Assembly: GCA_035286285.1 (NCBI GenBank)
Contig: JAYKJG010000297.1
Coordinates: 1-12,802 of the forward strand
Direction: 5' to 3'
Origin: Prochlorothrix sp035286285
Lineage (GTDB): Bacteria; Cyanobacteriota; Cyanobacteriia; Prochlorotrichales; Prochlorotrichaceae
DNA length: 12,802 nt
Part shown: piece after piece, positions 6,040-12,802 of the stretch
Layout of the letters: every line of letters begins with the position of its first letter
Numbering within the stretch: position 1 is the first letter of the stretch
Made by a program: the position numbers and the translations under genes
The notes under the pieces: model-generated
Seen by the model: only the letters and a program-made list of their open reading frames with translations
Databases searched by the model: none
Told to the model about the DNA's origin: nothing

Positions 6040-6804
6040 ATGGCGTTGATACAGCAAATGAGTGAGGCTGAAAAGCTTAAATCTCAGCCTAACTCTAAAA
6101 ATCTGGGTATTTTATATGGTATTAGTGCTGGTCCTGGCGATCCGGAGCTAATTACGGTGAAAGGCTTGCGGATTCTCCAAGCCAGTCCCGTAGTGGCTTT
6201 TCCGGCTGGACGGGGCGATCGATCGGGCATGGCCCAAACCATTATTCAACCTTGGCTGCAACCGCACCAGCAGCAACTGCCCCTGTATTTCTCCTTTGCC
6301 CACGATCGCGCCACCCTCACCGCAGCTTGGCTAGAAGCCGCCCAGCAAACCCTGGTCTATCTCCGTCAGGGGCAGGATGTAGCCTTTGTGTCGGAGGGGG
6401 ATGTCAATTTCTACAGTACCTTTAGCTACTTAGCCCAAGAAGTCATAAAACTAGAGCCTGAGGTGCAATTTAAGGCAATTCCGGGGGTTTGCTCACCCTT
6501 GGCTGCTGCTGCGGCCCAGGGGCAACCCCTGACGCTATGGGAACAGCGGCTCACGGTTTTACCGACGGTGCATCGTTTGGAGCAGTTGGCGGAGACCCTC
6601 GATCGATCGGAGGTGGTGGTCTTAATGAAAGTCAGTTCGGTCTATCGATCGGTGTGGACTTTGCTGAAGCAGCGGGAACTTCTCGATCGTAGCTATATTA
6701 TTGAGCACTGTAGCAGCGAAAATGAGAAAATCTATACTCACCTTCAGCAATTTCCAGACTTAGTGCTCTCTTACTTTTCAATTTGGATTATTCAGGTCCA
6801 GTAA
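6040..6804 (+). CDS. cobI: Precorrin-2 / cobalt-factor-II C20-methyltransferase (CobI/CbiL)
   Basis: A 254-residue SAM-dependent methyltransferase of corrin (vitamin B12) synthesis; it methylates C20 of precorrin-2 or its cobalt form in the cytoplasm. The tetrapyrrole methylase fold is shown by GISAGPGDPELITVKG (27-42), the EGDVNFYSTFSYL region (119-131) diagnostic for CobI/CbiL, IPGVCSPLAAAAA (147-159) and VVLMKVSSVY (193-202). The family more often has Ser-Ser where this has Cys-Ser after IPGV. Length is normal. The first 20 residues precede the conserved core; ATG 6058 is an alternative start, and neither has a clear Shine-Dalgarno. Its start lies 11 bp from the modBC open-frame start on the other strand. 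The next gene begins 28 bp downstream, so they may share a transcript. No other cob gene is present. Confidence 0.94.
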   Translation: MALIQQMSEAEKLKSQPNSKNLGILYGISAGPGDPELITVKGLRILQASPVVAFPAGRGDRSGMAQTIIQPWLQPHQQQLPLYFSFAHDRATLTAAWLEAAQQTLVYLRQGQDVAFVSEGDVNFYSTFSYLAQEVIKLEPEVQFKAIPGVCSPLAAAAAQGQPLTLWEQRLTVLPTVHRLEQLAETLDRSEVVVLMKVSSVYRSVWTLLKQRELLDRSYIIEHCSSENEKIYTHLQQFPDLVLSYFSIWIIQVQ

Positions 6805-6832
6805 ACAGACCCCTCACTGAGGCCGAACGGGA

Positions 6833-7714
6833 ATGTCCCAACCAAAACCCATAGATACCCTCTACGCCCTTTTAGCCTATGCCTCCTGGGGCTTGCTGCC
6901 CGTGTACTGGAAACAACTCCAAGCCGTTAGCCCGATCGAAATCCTGTGCCACCGCATCCTTTGGTCCCTGGTTTTCCTAGGGGCGATCGTCCTGTGGCAA
7001 CGCCAGGGCAACACCATCCGAGACCTGCTGAGCCAGCCCAAGCGGGTCGCACCCTTGCTAGGGACCGCGCTAATTCTGAGCATCAACTGGGGCACCTTTA
7101 TCTATGCCATCAACAGCAATCAGGTGGTGCAGTCGGGCTTAGGCTACTACATCAATCCCCTGGTCAATGTGTTGGTGGGCTGTGTTTTTTTGCGGGAACC
7201 CCTCACCCGCTGGCAGGGCGTTGCCGTAGGCTTGGCAACCCTAGGGGTGTTAAATTTCATCATTCAACTGGGCATTGTGCCTTGGTTATCCTTAGCGTTA
7301 GCTTTTTCCTTTGCAAGCTATGCATTAATCCGGAAATTAACCCCAGTGGCCCCGATCCCAGGCTTAGTGGTGGAGACCGCCTTAACCACTCCCTTGGCCC
7401 TGGCGGTTTTGGCCTATTTGGCCCAGGATACGCCCCCCGGTTTTGGCCGATCGCCCCTCCTAACCGTGCTACTGATGGGCGCAGGCATTGTCACAGCCCT
7501 GCCCCTGATTTGGTTTAACCACGCAGCCCAACGCCTCCCCTTTTCGACCTTGGGCTTTTTGCAGTACATTGGCCCGTCCTTGCAGTTGGGCTTGGGGGTG
7601 TTGGTCTATGGCGAACCCTTTACAGCGGCCCATGGGGTTACCTTTGGCCTCATTTGGACGGGCTTGGCCCTTTATACCCGATCGTTGTGGCAACAGCAGC
7701 TTCATTCCCCGTAG
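6833..7714 (+). CDS. rarD: RarD-type EamA family transporter
   Basis: A 293-residue integral membrane protein with about ten hydrophobic helices and the EamA (drug/metabolite transporter) double-repeat layout. The N-terminus YALLAYASWGLLPVYWKQL with SPIEILCHRILWSL is typical of the RarD subgroup, as are NWGTFIYAINSNQVVQSGLGYYINPLVNVLVG in the first repeat and LPLIWFNHAAQRLPFSTLGFLQYIGPS in the second (family knowledge, from memory). RarD was named for E. coli chloramphenicol sensitivity, but its physiological substrate is unknown and none can be assigned here. ATG 6833 has GAGG at 6819-6822, 10 bp upstream. The 28-bp gap after cobI suggests cotranscription, with no obvious functional tie. An imperfect hairpin with T-tract at 7855-7888 may end this transcript. 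Confidence 0.88.
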   Translation: MSQPKPIDTLYALLAYASWGLLPVYWKQLQAVSPIEILCHRILWSLVFLGAIVLWQRQGNTIRDLLSQPKRVAPLLGTALILSINWGTFIYAINSNQVVQSGLGYYINPLVNVLVGCVFLREPLTRWQGVAVGLATLGVLNFIIQLGIVPWLSLALAFSFASYALIRKLTPVAPIPGLVVETALTTPLALAVLAYLAQDTPPGFGRSPLLTVLLMGAGIVTALPLIWFNHAAQRLPFSTLGFLQYIGPSLQLGLGVLVYGEPFTAAHGVTFGLIWTGLALYTRSLWQQQLHSP

Positions 7715-7847
7715 TACCCAACCTTCAGTCTCTAGGGGGCAGTCTAGGGGCCAAGTTGTCTGGCCTGGTTTGGGATCCCAGGGGTTTCAGGCCGGAACGA
7801 TGTGATCAGTTCGTGACTTTTGTAGCAAACAGGGGTTCAGCAGATCA

Positions 7848-7892
7848 GTGATACTAAAGACAAATCCCTAGTCTGGGGTTTTTCTTTATAAT
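7848..7892 (+). promoter_or_regulatory. Candidate glsF promoter with perfect -10 and weak NtcA-like site
   Basis: TATAAT at 7887-7892 is a perfect -10 box 27 bp before the GTG start. No -35 hexamer is found at normal spacing. Instead GTG-N8-GAC at 7848-7861 fits the relaxed NtcA signature GTN10AC but only 4 of 6 bases of GTAN8TAC, and its 25-bp spacing to the -10 box is slightly more than the 20-24 usual for NtcA-activated promoters. NtcA is the cyanobacterial nitrogen regulator, so the placement is sensible, but the match is weak. Confidence 0.4.
7855..7888. promoter_or_regulatory. Imperfect palindrome between rarD and glsF: terminator or operator
   Basis: Two 14-nt arms (7855-7868 and 7875-7888) around the loop TAGTCT match at 12 of 14 positions as DNA; as RNA one mismatch becomes a U-G pair. 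The core is AAATCCC...GGGGTTT and the right side is T-rich, TTTTTCTTT, which fits an intrinsic terminator for the rarD transcript, possibly usable in both directions. It also overlaps the first two bases of the glsF -10 box, so it could be an operator. Both readings are inference. Confidence 0.5.
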
Positions 7893-7919
7893 GTTTTTCT
7901 CTTCACCCCCATAGGAACT

Positions 7920-10900
7920 GTGGAAACCATGACAACCCCCTGGCATCAACCCCTCTCTTCCGCCGATCGCTGCGCTGATCACCGCCCCACAGCAGTTACG
8001 CCAATTCCCGGCCCCTCGGAGCCAGTCCCCGCAGGTTTTGGCGGGCAGCGCTGGCTGGTGGAAGAACGGGATGCCTGTGGGGTGGGGTTTATTGCGGACC
8101 AAAAGGGCAACCCCAGCCATGACCTAATTGAAAAAGCCATGATCGGCCTGGGTTGCATGGAGCACCGGGGTGGCTGTAGCGCCGATCGCGACTCCGGCGA
8201 TGGTTCCGGCATTCTCTGCGGCATTCCCTGGGATTTAATCCTGGAGACCCTGCCCCTAGAGTCTGTCCCCGCTGCGGCCCGATCGGATTTGCCCATGGCG
8301 ATCGCCGCTGAACAGGTGGCTCTGGGGATGTTCTTCCTGCCCCAAGACCCAACCCAGCGCCAAATTTGCCTGGATATCACCGAAGCCGAAACCGCTCACT
8401 TGGGCCTGACGTTTCTCAGTTGGCGCGACGTTCCCCTTAACCCCGATGTCTTGGGGATTCAAGCACGGGAAAACCAGCCCTACATAATCCAGGTGCTAGT
8501 CCAGAGCAACGGCCCCAGCGGGGATGAATTCGAGCAAGTGCTGTTCCGCCTGCGTCGCCGCATTGGCCACCAGATTTCCGTGACCTTTGCTGAAAAAGGC
8601 TGGACCACCCAGCGCGATAACTTCTATCCCTGCTCCTTTTCCTGTCGTACCGTGGTCTATAAGGGCATGGTGCGCGGTGAGGTGCTGGGTGAGTTTTATC
8701 TAGACCTGAAAAATCCCACCTTTACCAGCGTTTTCGCGGTCTATCACCGCCGCTTTAGCACCAACACCATGCCCAAGTGGCCCCTGGCTCAGCCCATGCG
8801 CCTGTTGGGCCATAACGGCGAAATTAACACGCTCCTGGGCAATATCAACTGGATGCGGGCGCGGCAGTCGAGCTTAGCCCACCCCATTTGGGGCGAGGCG
8901 CTCTCCCAGGATTTGCTGCCGATCGTCAAGGCCGACAATAGCGACTCAGCCACCCTGGATAACGTGGCGGAACTGCTGGTGCGCTCTGGCCGCAGCCCCA
9001 TGGAAACCCTGATGATCATGGTGCCGGAAGCCTTCCGCAATCAGCCGGATTTGGCCGATCATCCCGAAATTACCCACTTTTACGAATACTACAGCGGCAT
9101 CCAGGAACCCTGGGATGGTCCGGCGCTGCTGGCCTTTAGCGATGGCAAAGTGGTGGGGGCCACCCTCGATCGCAACGGTCTGCGCCCCGCCCGCTATGCC
9201 ATTACCCAGGATGGCTATATCACCGTGGCTTCTGAGGCCGGAGTGGTCGAAATTGCCCCAGAAACCGTGATCGAAAAGGGTCGCCTCGGCCCCGGCCAGA
9301 TGATCGCCTTTGACCTGCGCACCCATCAGGTCTTCCACAACTGGGATCTGAAGCAGGACATTGCCCAGGCCCAGCCCTACGGCCAATGGTTGGCCCAACA
9401 CCAGAAGCCGATCGCCCCCCAGCCCTTCCCCACCGAGACCCACTTTGAGGCCAGCACACTGCTGGTACAGCAAACGGCCTTTGGCTACACCGCTGAAGAT
9501 GTGGAAATGGTGATTGAATCCATGGCCAGCCAGGGCAAGGAACCCACCTTCTGCATGGGGGATGACATCCCCTTGGCGGTGCTGTCCACCAAGCCCCACC
9601 TGCTCTACGACTACTTTAAGCAGCGCTTTGCCCAGGTCACCAACCCAGCGATCGATCCCCTGCGGGAAAACCTGGTCATGTCCCTGCGGGTGCGCCTCGG
9701 TCAGCAGCATAATTTGCTCCAGAGCGACGAAATAGATGCCCGTAAAGCGGTGCTGGAGTCTCCCGTGCTCAATGAAGCAGAATTAGCGGAGATTGAAGCG
9801 GCTGGCTTTGGCATAGCCTCCCTTTCGACCCTGTATCCCGTCAGTGCCGGTCCTGAGGGCTTGCAAAAAGCGGTGGACGACCTCTGTGCAGCGGCGGCGG
9901 CAGCGATCGCCGAGGGGAAAGAAATTCTGGTCCTCAGCGATCGTAGCGATGCCGGTCTAGATGCGGAAACCACCTATATTCCGCCCCTGATGGCTGTCGG
10001 TGCCGTTCACCACTATTTAATCCACACGGGGCTACGCCTCAAGGCTTCCCTCGTGGCGGAAACGGCCCAATGCTGGAGCACTCACCATTTCGCCTGTCTG
10101 CTGGGCTATGGGGCCAATGCTGTCCTGCCCTACTTGGCCTTGGAAACCGTGCGCCAGTGGTGGCATCAGCCCCGCATCCAAACCCTGATGGAGCGGGATA
10201 AACTACCCAAGGTCACCCTAGAGGAAGCCCAAGCCAACTTCCGTCAGGCCGTAGACGCAGGGCTGTTCAAAATCCTCTCAAAAATGGGCATTTCCCTCCT
10301 CGCCAGCTACCAAGGGGCGCAAATCTTTGAGGCGATCGGCATTGGCAGTGATTTGCTGGAGCTAGCTTTCAAAGGCACGGCTTCCCGTTTGGGAGGTCTC
10401 CGCATTACCGACCTCGCCCAGGAAACCCTCCGCTTCCACACCAAAGCCTTCCCCGAACTCACGGGCAAAAAGCTAGAGAACTACGGCTTTGTTCAGTACT
10501 GGCCCGGTGGCGAGTACCATATGAACAGCCCGGAAATGTCCAAGGCGCTGCACAAAGCCATTAAGGACCGGGAAAACACCGATCTGTACACCCTTTACAA
10601 GGATTTGCTCCAGCAGCGGCCCATTACCGCCCTGCGAGACCTGCTGACCTTCGAGAGCGATCGGCCCTCCATTCCCCTGGAGGAGGTGGAGTCCGTGGAA
10701 GAGATCGTCAAGCGCTTCTGTACCGGCGGGATGTCCCTGGGTGCCCTGTCGCGGGAGGCCCACGAGACCTTGGCGATCGCCATGAACCGCCTCGGTGGCA
10801 AGTCCAACTCCGGCGAAGGGGGCGAAGATCCCAGCCGCTACAATCCCCTGCTGGATGTCGATAGCGACGGAAAATCGCCAACGTTCCCCCATCTCCAGGG

Positions 10901-12671
10901 TTTACGCAATGGGGATACCGCTAGCTCGGCCATTAAGCAGGTGGCTTCGGGACGCTTTGGGGTTACACCGGAGTACTTGATGAGTGCGGAGCAGATTGAG
11001 ATTAAGGTGGCCCAAGGGGCGAAGCCCGGTGAAGGGGGTCAGTTGCCCGGTAAAAAGGTCAGCGACTATATCGCCCTGCTGCGCAACTCCAAGCCGGGAG
11101 TAACCCTGATTTCGCCCCCGCCCCACCACGATATTTACTCCATTGAAGATTTAGCCCAGCTTATCTTTGATTTACACCAAATTAACCCCGCTGCTAAGGT
11201 TTCGGTGAAGCTGGTATCGGAAGTGGGGATTGGCACGATCGCCGCTGGGGTGGCCAAGGCCAACGCCGATATTATCCAAATTTCCGGCCATGATGGCGGA
11301 ACTGGGGCTTCTCCCCTCAGTTCCATTAAGCACGCGGGCAGTCCCTGGGAGTTGGGCCTGACGGAGGTGCATCGGGTGCTGATGGAAAATCAGTTGCGCG
11401 ATCGGGTGCTGCTGCGGGTGGATGGTGGCCTCAAGACGGGCTGGGATGTGATCATGGGTGCCCTGATGGGGGCGGAGGAGTTCGGCTTTGGGTCGATCGC
11501 CATGATTGCCGAAGGCTGCATTATGGCCCGCATTTGCCACACCAACAACTGCCCCGTAGGCGTGGCCACCCAGCAGGAAAAACTGCGCCAACGCTTCCGG
11601 GGTCTACCGGAGCAGGTGGTCAACTTCTTCTACTTCCTGGGGGAAGAAGTGCGTAGCATCCTGGCTAAGCTGGGTTACCGCAGCATTCAGGAAATCATCG
11701 GGCGGGCGGATCTGCTGGCGGTGCGTCCTGAGGTGCAACTGACCAAAACCCCCGGTCTTAACCTAGATTGCCTGACCCAGTTGCCTGATACCCGCGACAA
11801 CCGCACATGGCTCGACCATGGTCCGGTTCACACCAACGGTTCGGTACTGGATGACGAGATCCTGGCCGATGGCGACCTACAAGGGGCGATTCAGAACCAT
11901 GGCACCTACCAGAAGGACTATGGGGTGCTGAGTACCGATCGTAGTGTGGGCACCCGTCTAGCAGGTTTAATCGCCAAAACCCACGGTAACCATGGCTTTA
12001 AGGGTCAAATTACCCTCAATTTCGAGGGTAGCGCCGGTCAGAGCTTTGGGGCTTTCAATATCGATGGGGTAACGCTCCATCTGGAAGGGGAGGCCAATGA
12101 CTATGTGGGTAAGGGCATGAATGGCGGTGAGATTGTGATCACGCCGCCAGCGGCCAGCATTTTTGATCCCGCTCAAAACGTGATTTTAGGCAATACTTGC
12201 CTCTATGGCTCCACGGGTGGCTCTCTCTTCGCCAATGGTCAGGCGGGCGAGCGCTTTGGGGTGCGCAACTCTAAGGGTCAGGCTGTTGTGGAGGGAGTGG
12301 GTGACCACTGCTGTGAGTATATGACCGGGGGCGTGGTTGTGGTCCTGGGTCGGGCGGGCCGCAATGTGGGGGCTGGTATGACGGGCGGTTTGGCCTATTT
12401 TCTGGATGAAACGGGGGATTTCCCGGTCCGGGTCAATGGCGAGATCGTGACGGTGCAGCGGGTCTGCACGGCGGCGGGTGAGGCTCAGTTGCGGGGGTTG
12501 ATCCAGGCCCAGGCCGATCGCACGGGTAGCCCGAAGGCGAAGGCGATTCTGGCGGATTGGGCGACCTACTTGCCCCTGTTCTGGCAGGTGGTCCCGCCCT
12601 CTGAGGCGGAGTCCCCGGAAGCAAACCCCAACGCGATCGCCAAGCCTGAAGCAACCCTAACCGCAGTCTAG
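7920..12671 (+). CDS. glsF: Ferredoxin-dependent glutamate synthase (Fd-GOGAT)
   Basis: It converts 2-oxoglutarate and glutamine to two glutamates using reduced ferredoxin, completing the GS-GOGAT cycle. The 1583 residues run: a propeptide; a class II amidotransferase beginning at catalytic Cys53 (DACGVGF) with YHRRFSTNT (275-283) and HNGEIN (298-303); a central domain; an FMN synthase domain with SNSGEGGED (962-970), GGQLPGKK and the [3Fe-4S] cysteines C1200, C1206 and C1211 (CIMARICHTNNC); and a C-terminal GXGXG beta-helix. The Fd-loop insertion at about 971-1000 (RYNPLLDVDSDGKSPTFPHL), absent from NAD(P)H-dependent GltB, and the lack of a neighbouring gltD identify the ferredoxin enzyme. 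Overall it closely resembles Synechocystis GlsF from memory. The start is GTG 7920 (AGGA only 3 bp away) or ATG 7929 (12 bp away); either way the propeptide is about 50 residues, longer than the 36 I recall for Synechocystis. Confidence 0.98.
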   Translation: METMTTPWHQPLSSADRCADHRPTAVTPIPGPSEPVPAGFGGQRWLVEERDACGVGFIADQKGNPSHDLIEKAMIGLGCMEHRGGCSADRDSGDGSGILCGIPWDLILETLPLESVPAAARSDLPMAIAAEQVALGMFFLPQDPTQRQICLDITEAETAHLGLTFLSWRDVPLNPDVLGIQARENQPYIIQVLVQSNGPSGDEFEQVLFRLRRRIGHQISVTFAEKGWTTQRDNFYPCSFSCRTVVYKGMVRGEVLGEFYLDLKNPTFTSVFAVYHRRFSTNTMPKWPLAQPMRLLGHNGEINTLLGNINWMRARQSSLAHPIWGEALSQDLLPIVKADNSDSATLDNVAELLVRSGRSPMETLMIMVPEAFRNQPDLADHPEITHFYEYYSGIQEPWDGPALLAFSDGKVVGATLDRNGLRPARYAITQDGYITVASEAGVVEIAPETVIEKGRLGPGQMIAFDLRTHQVFHNWDLKQDIAQAQPYGQWLAQHQKPIAPQPFPTETHFEASTLLVQQTAFGYTAEDVEMVIESMASQGKEPTFCMGDDIPLAVLSTKPHLLYDYFKQRFAQVTNPAIDPLRENLVMSLRVRLGQQHNLLQSDEIDARKAVLESPVLNEAELAEIEAAGFGIASLSTLYPVSAGPEGLQKAVDDLCAAAAAAIAEGKEILVLSDRSDAGLDAETTYIPPLMAVGAVHHYLIHTGLRLKASLVAETAQCWSTHHFACLLGYGANAVLPYLALETVRQWWHQPRIQTLMERDKLPKVTLEEAQANFRQAVDAGLFKILSKMGISLLASYQGAQIFEAIGIGSDLLELAFKGTASRLGGLRITDLAQETLRFHTKAFPELTGKKLENYGFVQYWPGGEYHMNSPEMSKALHKAIKDRENTDLYTLYKDLLQQRPITALRDLLTFESDRPSIPLEEVESVEEIVKRFCTGGMSLGALSREAHETLAIAMNRLGGKSNSGEGGEDPSRYNPLLDVDSDGKSPTFPHLQGLRNGDTASSAIKQVASGRFGVTPEYLMSAEQIEIKVAQGAKPGEGGQLPGKKVSDYIALLRNSKPGVTLISPPPHHDIYSIEDLAQLIFDLHQINPAAKVSVKLVSEVGIGTIAAGVAKANADIIQISGHDGGTGASPLSSIKHAGSPWELGLTEVHRVLMENQLRDRVLLRVDGGLKTGWDVIMGALMGAEEFGFGSIAMIAEGCIMARICHTNNCPVGVATQQEKLRQRFRGLPEQVVNFFYFLGEEVRSILAKLGYRSIQEIIGRADLLAVRPEVQLTKTPGLNLDCLTQLPDTRDNRTWLDHGPVHTNGSVLDDEILADGDLQGAIQNHGTYQKDYGVLSTDRSVGTRLAGLIAKTHGNHGFKGQITLNFEGSAGQSFGAFNIDGVTLHLEGEANDYVGKGMNGGEIVITPPAASIFDPAQNVILGNTCLYGSTGGSLFANGQAGERFGVRNSKGQAVVEGVGDHCCEYMTGGVVVVLGRAGRNVGAGMTGGLAYFLDETGDFPVRVNGEIVTVQRVCTAAGEAQLRGLIQAQADRTGSPKAKAILADWATYLPLFWQVVPPSEAESPEANPNAIAKPEATLTAV

Positions 12672-12684
12672 TTTCCCCAACCCC

Positions 12685-12705
12685 AGGGTGGGCACTGCTC
12701 ACCCT
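12685..12705. terminator. Hairpin after glsF, possible terminator or intergenic repeat
   Basis: AGGGTGGGC-ACT-GCTCACCCT forms a 9-bp stem, including one G-U pair, with a 3-nt loop, 13 bp after the glsF stop. No T-tract follows on the plus strand, so termination is uncertain. Hairpins of the AGGGTGGGC...GCCCACCCT type are familiar as dispersed intergenic palindromes in cyanobacterial genomes, which is an equally good reading. Confidence 0.5.
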
Positions 12706-12711
12706 AACCCT

Positions 12712-12733
12712 TGGTTGACTGCTGGTTGACTGA
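12712..12733 (+). repeat. Two-copy 11-bp direct repeat
   Basis: TGGTTGACTGC is followed immediately by TGGTTGACTGA: two units of 11 bp matching at 10 of 11 positions, between the two hairpins downstream of glsF. Too short to interpret functionally. Confidence 0.7.
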
Positions 12734-12749
12734 CCAGGAATTCTGCATT

Positions 12750-12768
12750 GGGCGCGAAAACCGCGCCC
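12750..12768. repeat. Small intergenic palindrome (REP-like hairpin)
   Basis: GGGCGCG-AAAAC-CGCGCCC is a perfect 7-bp stem with a 5-nt loop, followed by CTACAAATTGC. Sequences of the form TAGGGGCG...CGCCCCTA are common dispersed palindromes in cyanobacterial intergenic DNA; this copy has the right-hand CCCCTAC but not the matching left flank. It lacks a T-tract, so I call it a repeat rather than a terminator. Confidence 0.55.
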
Positions 12769-12802
12769 CTACAAATTGCTTGGGATCCTAGGGGTCAGGT
12801 TT

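Noticed and set aside
8946..9710. 254-residue minus-strand ORF
   Set aside because: It lies wholly antisense to the conserved amidotransferase and central domains of glsF; a shadow frame of GC-rich coding sequence.
7920..12671. NAD(P)H-dependent GltB large subunit
   Set aside because: The ferredoxin-loop insertion at about residues 971-1000 is present and no gltD is adjacent.

Overview
The window is chromosomal DNA from a cyanobacterium. At least nine exact copies of the cyanobacterial HIP1 octamer GCGATCGC occur (for example at 1192, 1681, 1928, 2773, 3592, 8298, 9903, 10773 and 12633), where chance would give well under one, and the pentamer GATCG is frequent everywhere. The gene content agrees: a ferredoxin-dependent glutamate synthase, a fused ModBC molybdate transporter and a cyanobacterial-type FtsY with the MVFDWFRR start. 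I cannot name the species.

Layout. Positions 1-666 hold no gene I can support, but do hold a striking minisatellite at 359-611: 23 head-to-tail copies of an 11-bp unit in three sequence variants, ending about 45 bp before the ftsY ribosome binding site. A three-gene plus-strand unit follows: ftsY (667-2388), a 166-residue two-helix membrane protein (2396-2896) and a TauE/SafE-family exporter (2893-3861), with gaps of 7 bp and a 4-bp stop/start overlap. Convergent to it lies modBC (3878-6028, minus strand), a permease and ATPase in one polypeptide. The two convergent stop regions are two copies of one 23-bp palindromic sequence. Divergent from modBC are cobI (6040-6804) and a RarD/EamA-type transporter (6833-7714), 28 bp apart and probably cotranscribed. 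After a 205-bp intergenic region with a good -10 box inside an imperfect palindrome comes glsF (7920-12671), complete and filling the last third. The final 131 bp contain two intergenic hairpins and a small 11-bp duplication.

How the genes fit together. FtsY is the SRP receptor for membrane protein insertion. GlsF closes the GS-GOGAT ammonium assimilation cycle with photosynthetic reduced ferredoxin. ModBC brings in molybdate, whose cofactor serves nitrate reductase, so it and glsF both belong to nitrogen metabolism, although not to one operon. CobI belongs to corrin synthesis. Most of the window is ordinary core genome. The unusual signals are repeats: the 11-bp array, in-frame minisatellites in ftsY, the duplicated convergent stops and the palindrome over the glsF promoter. 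I found no clear sign of an undescribed enzymatic system, CRISPR array, insertion sequence, tRNA or rRNA.
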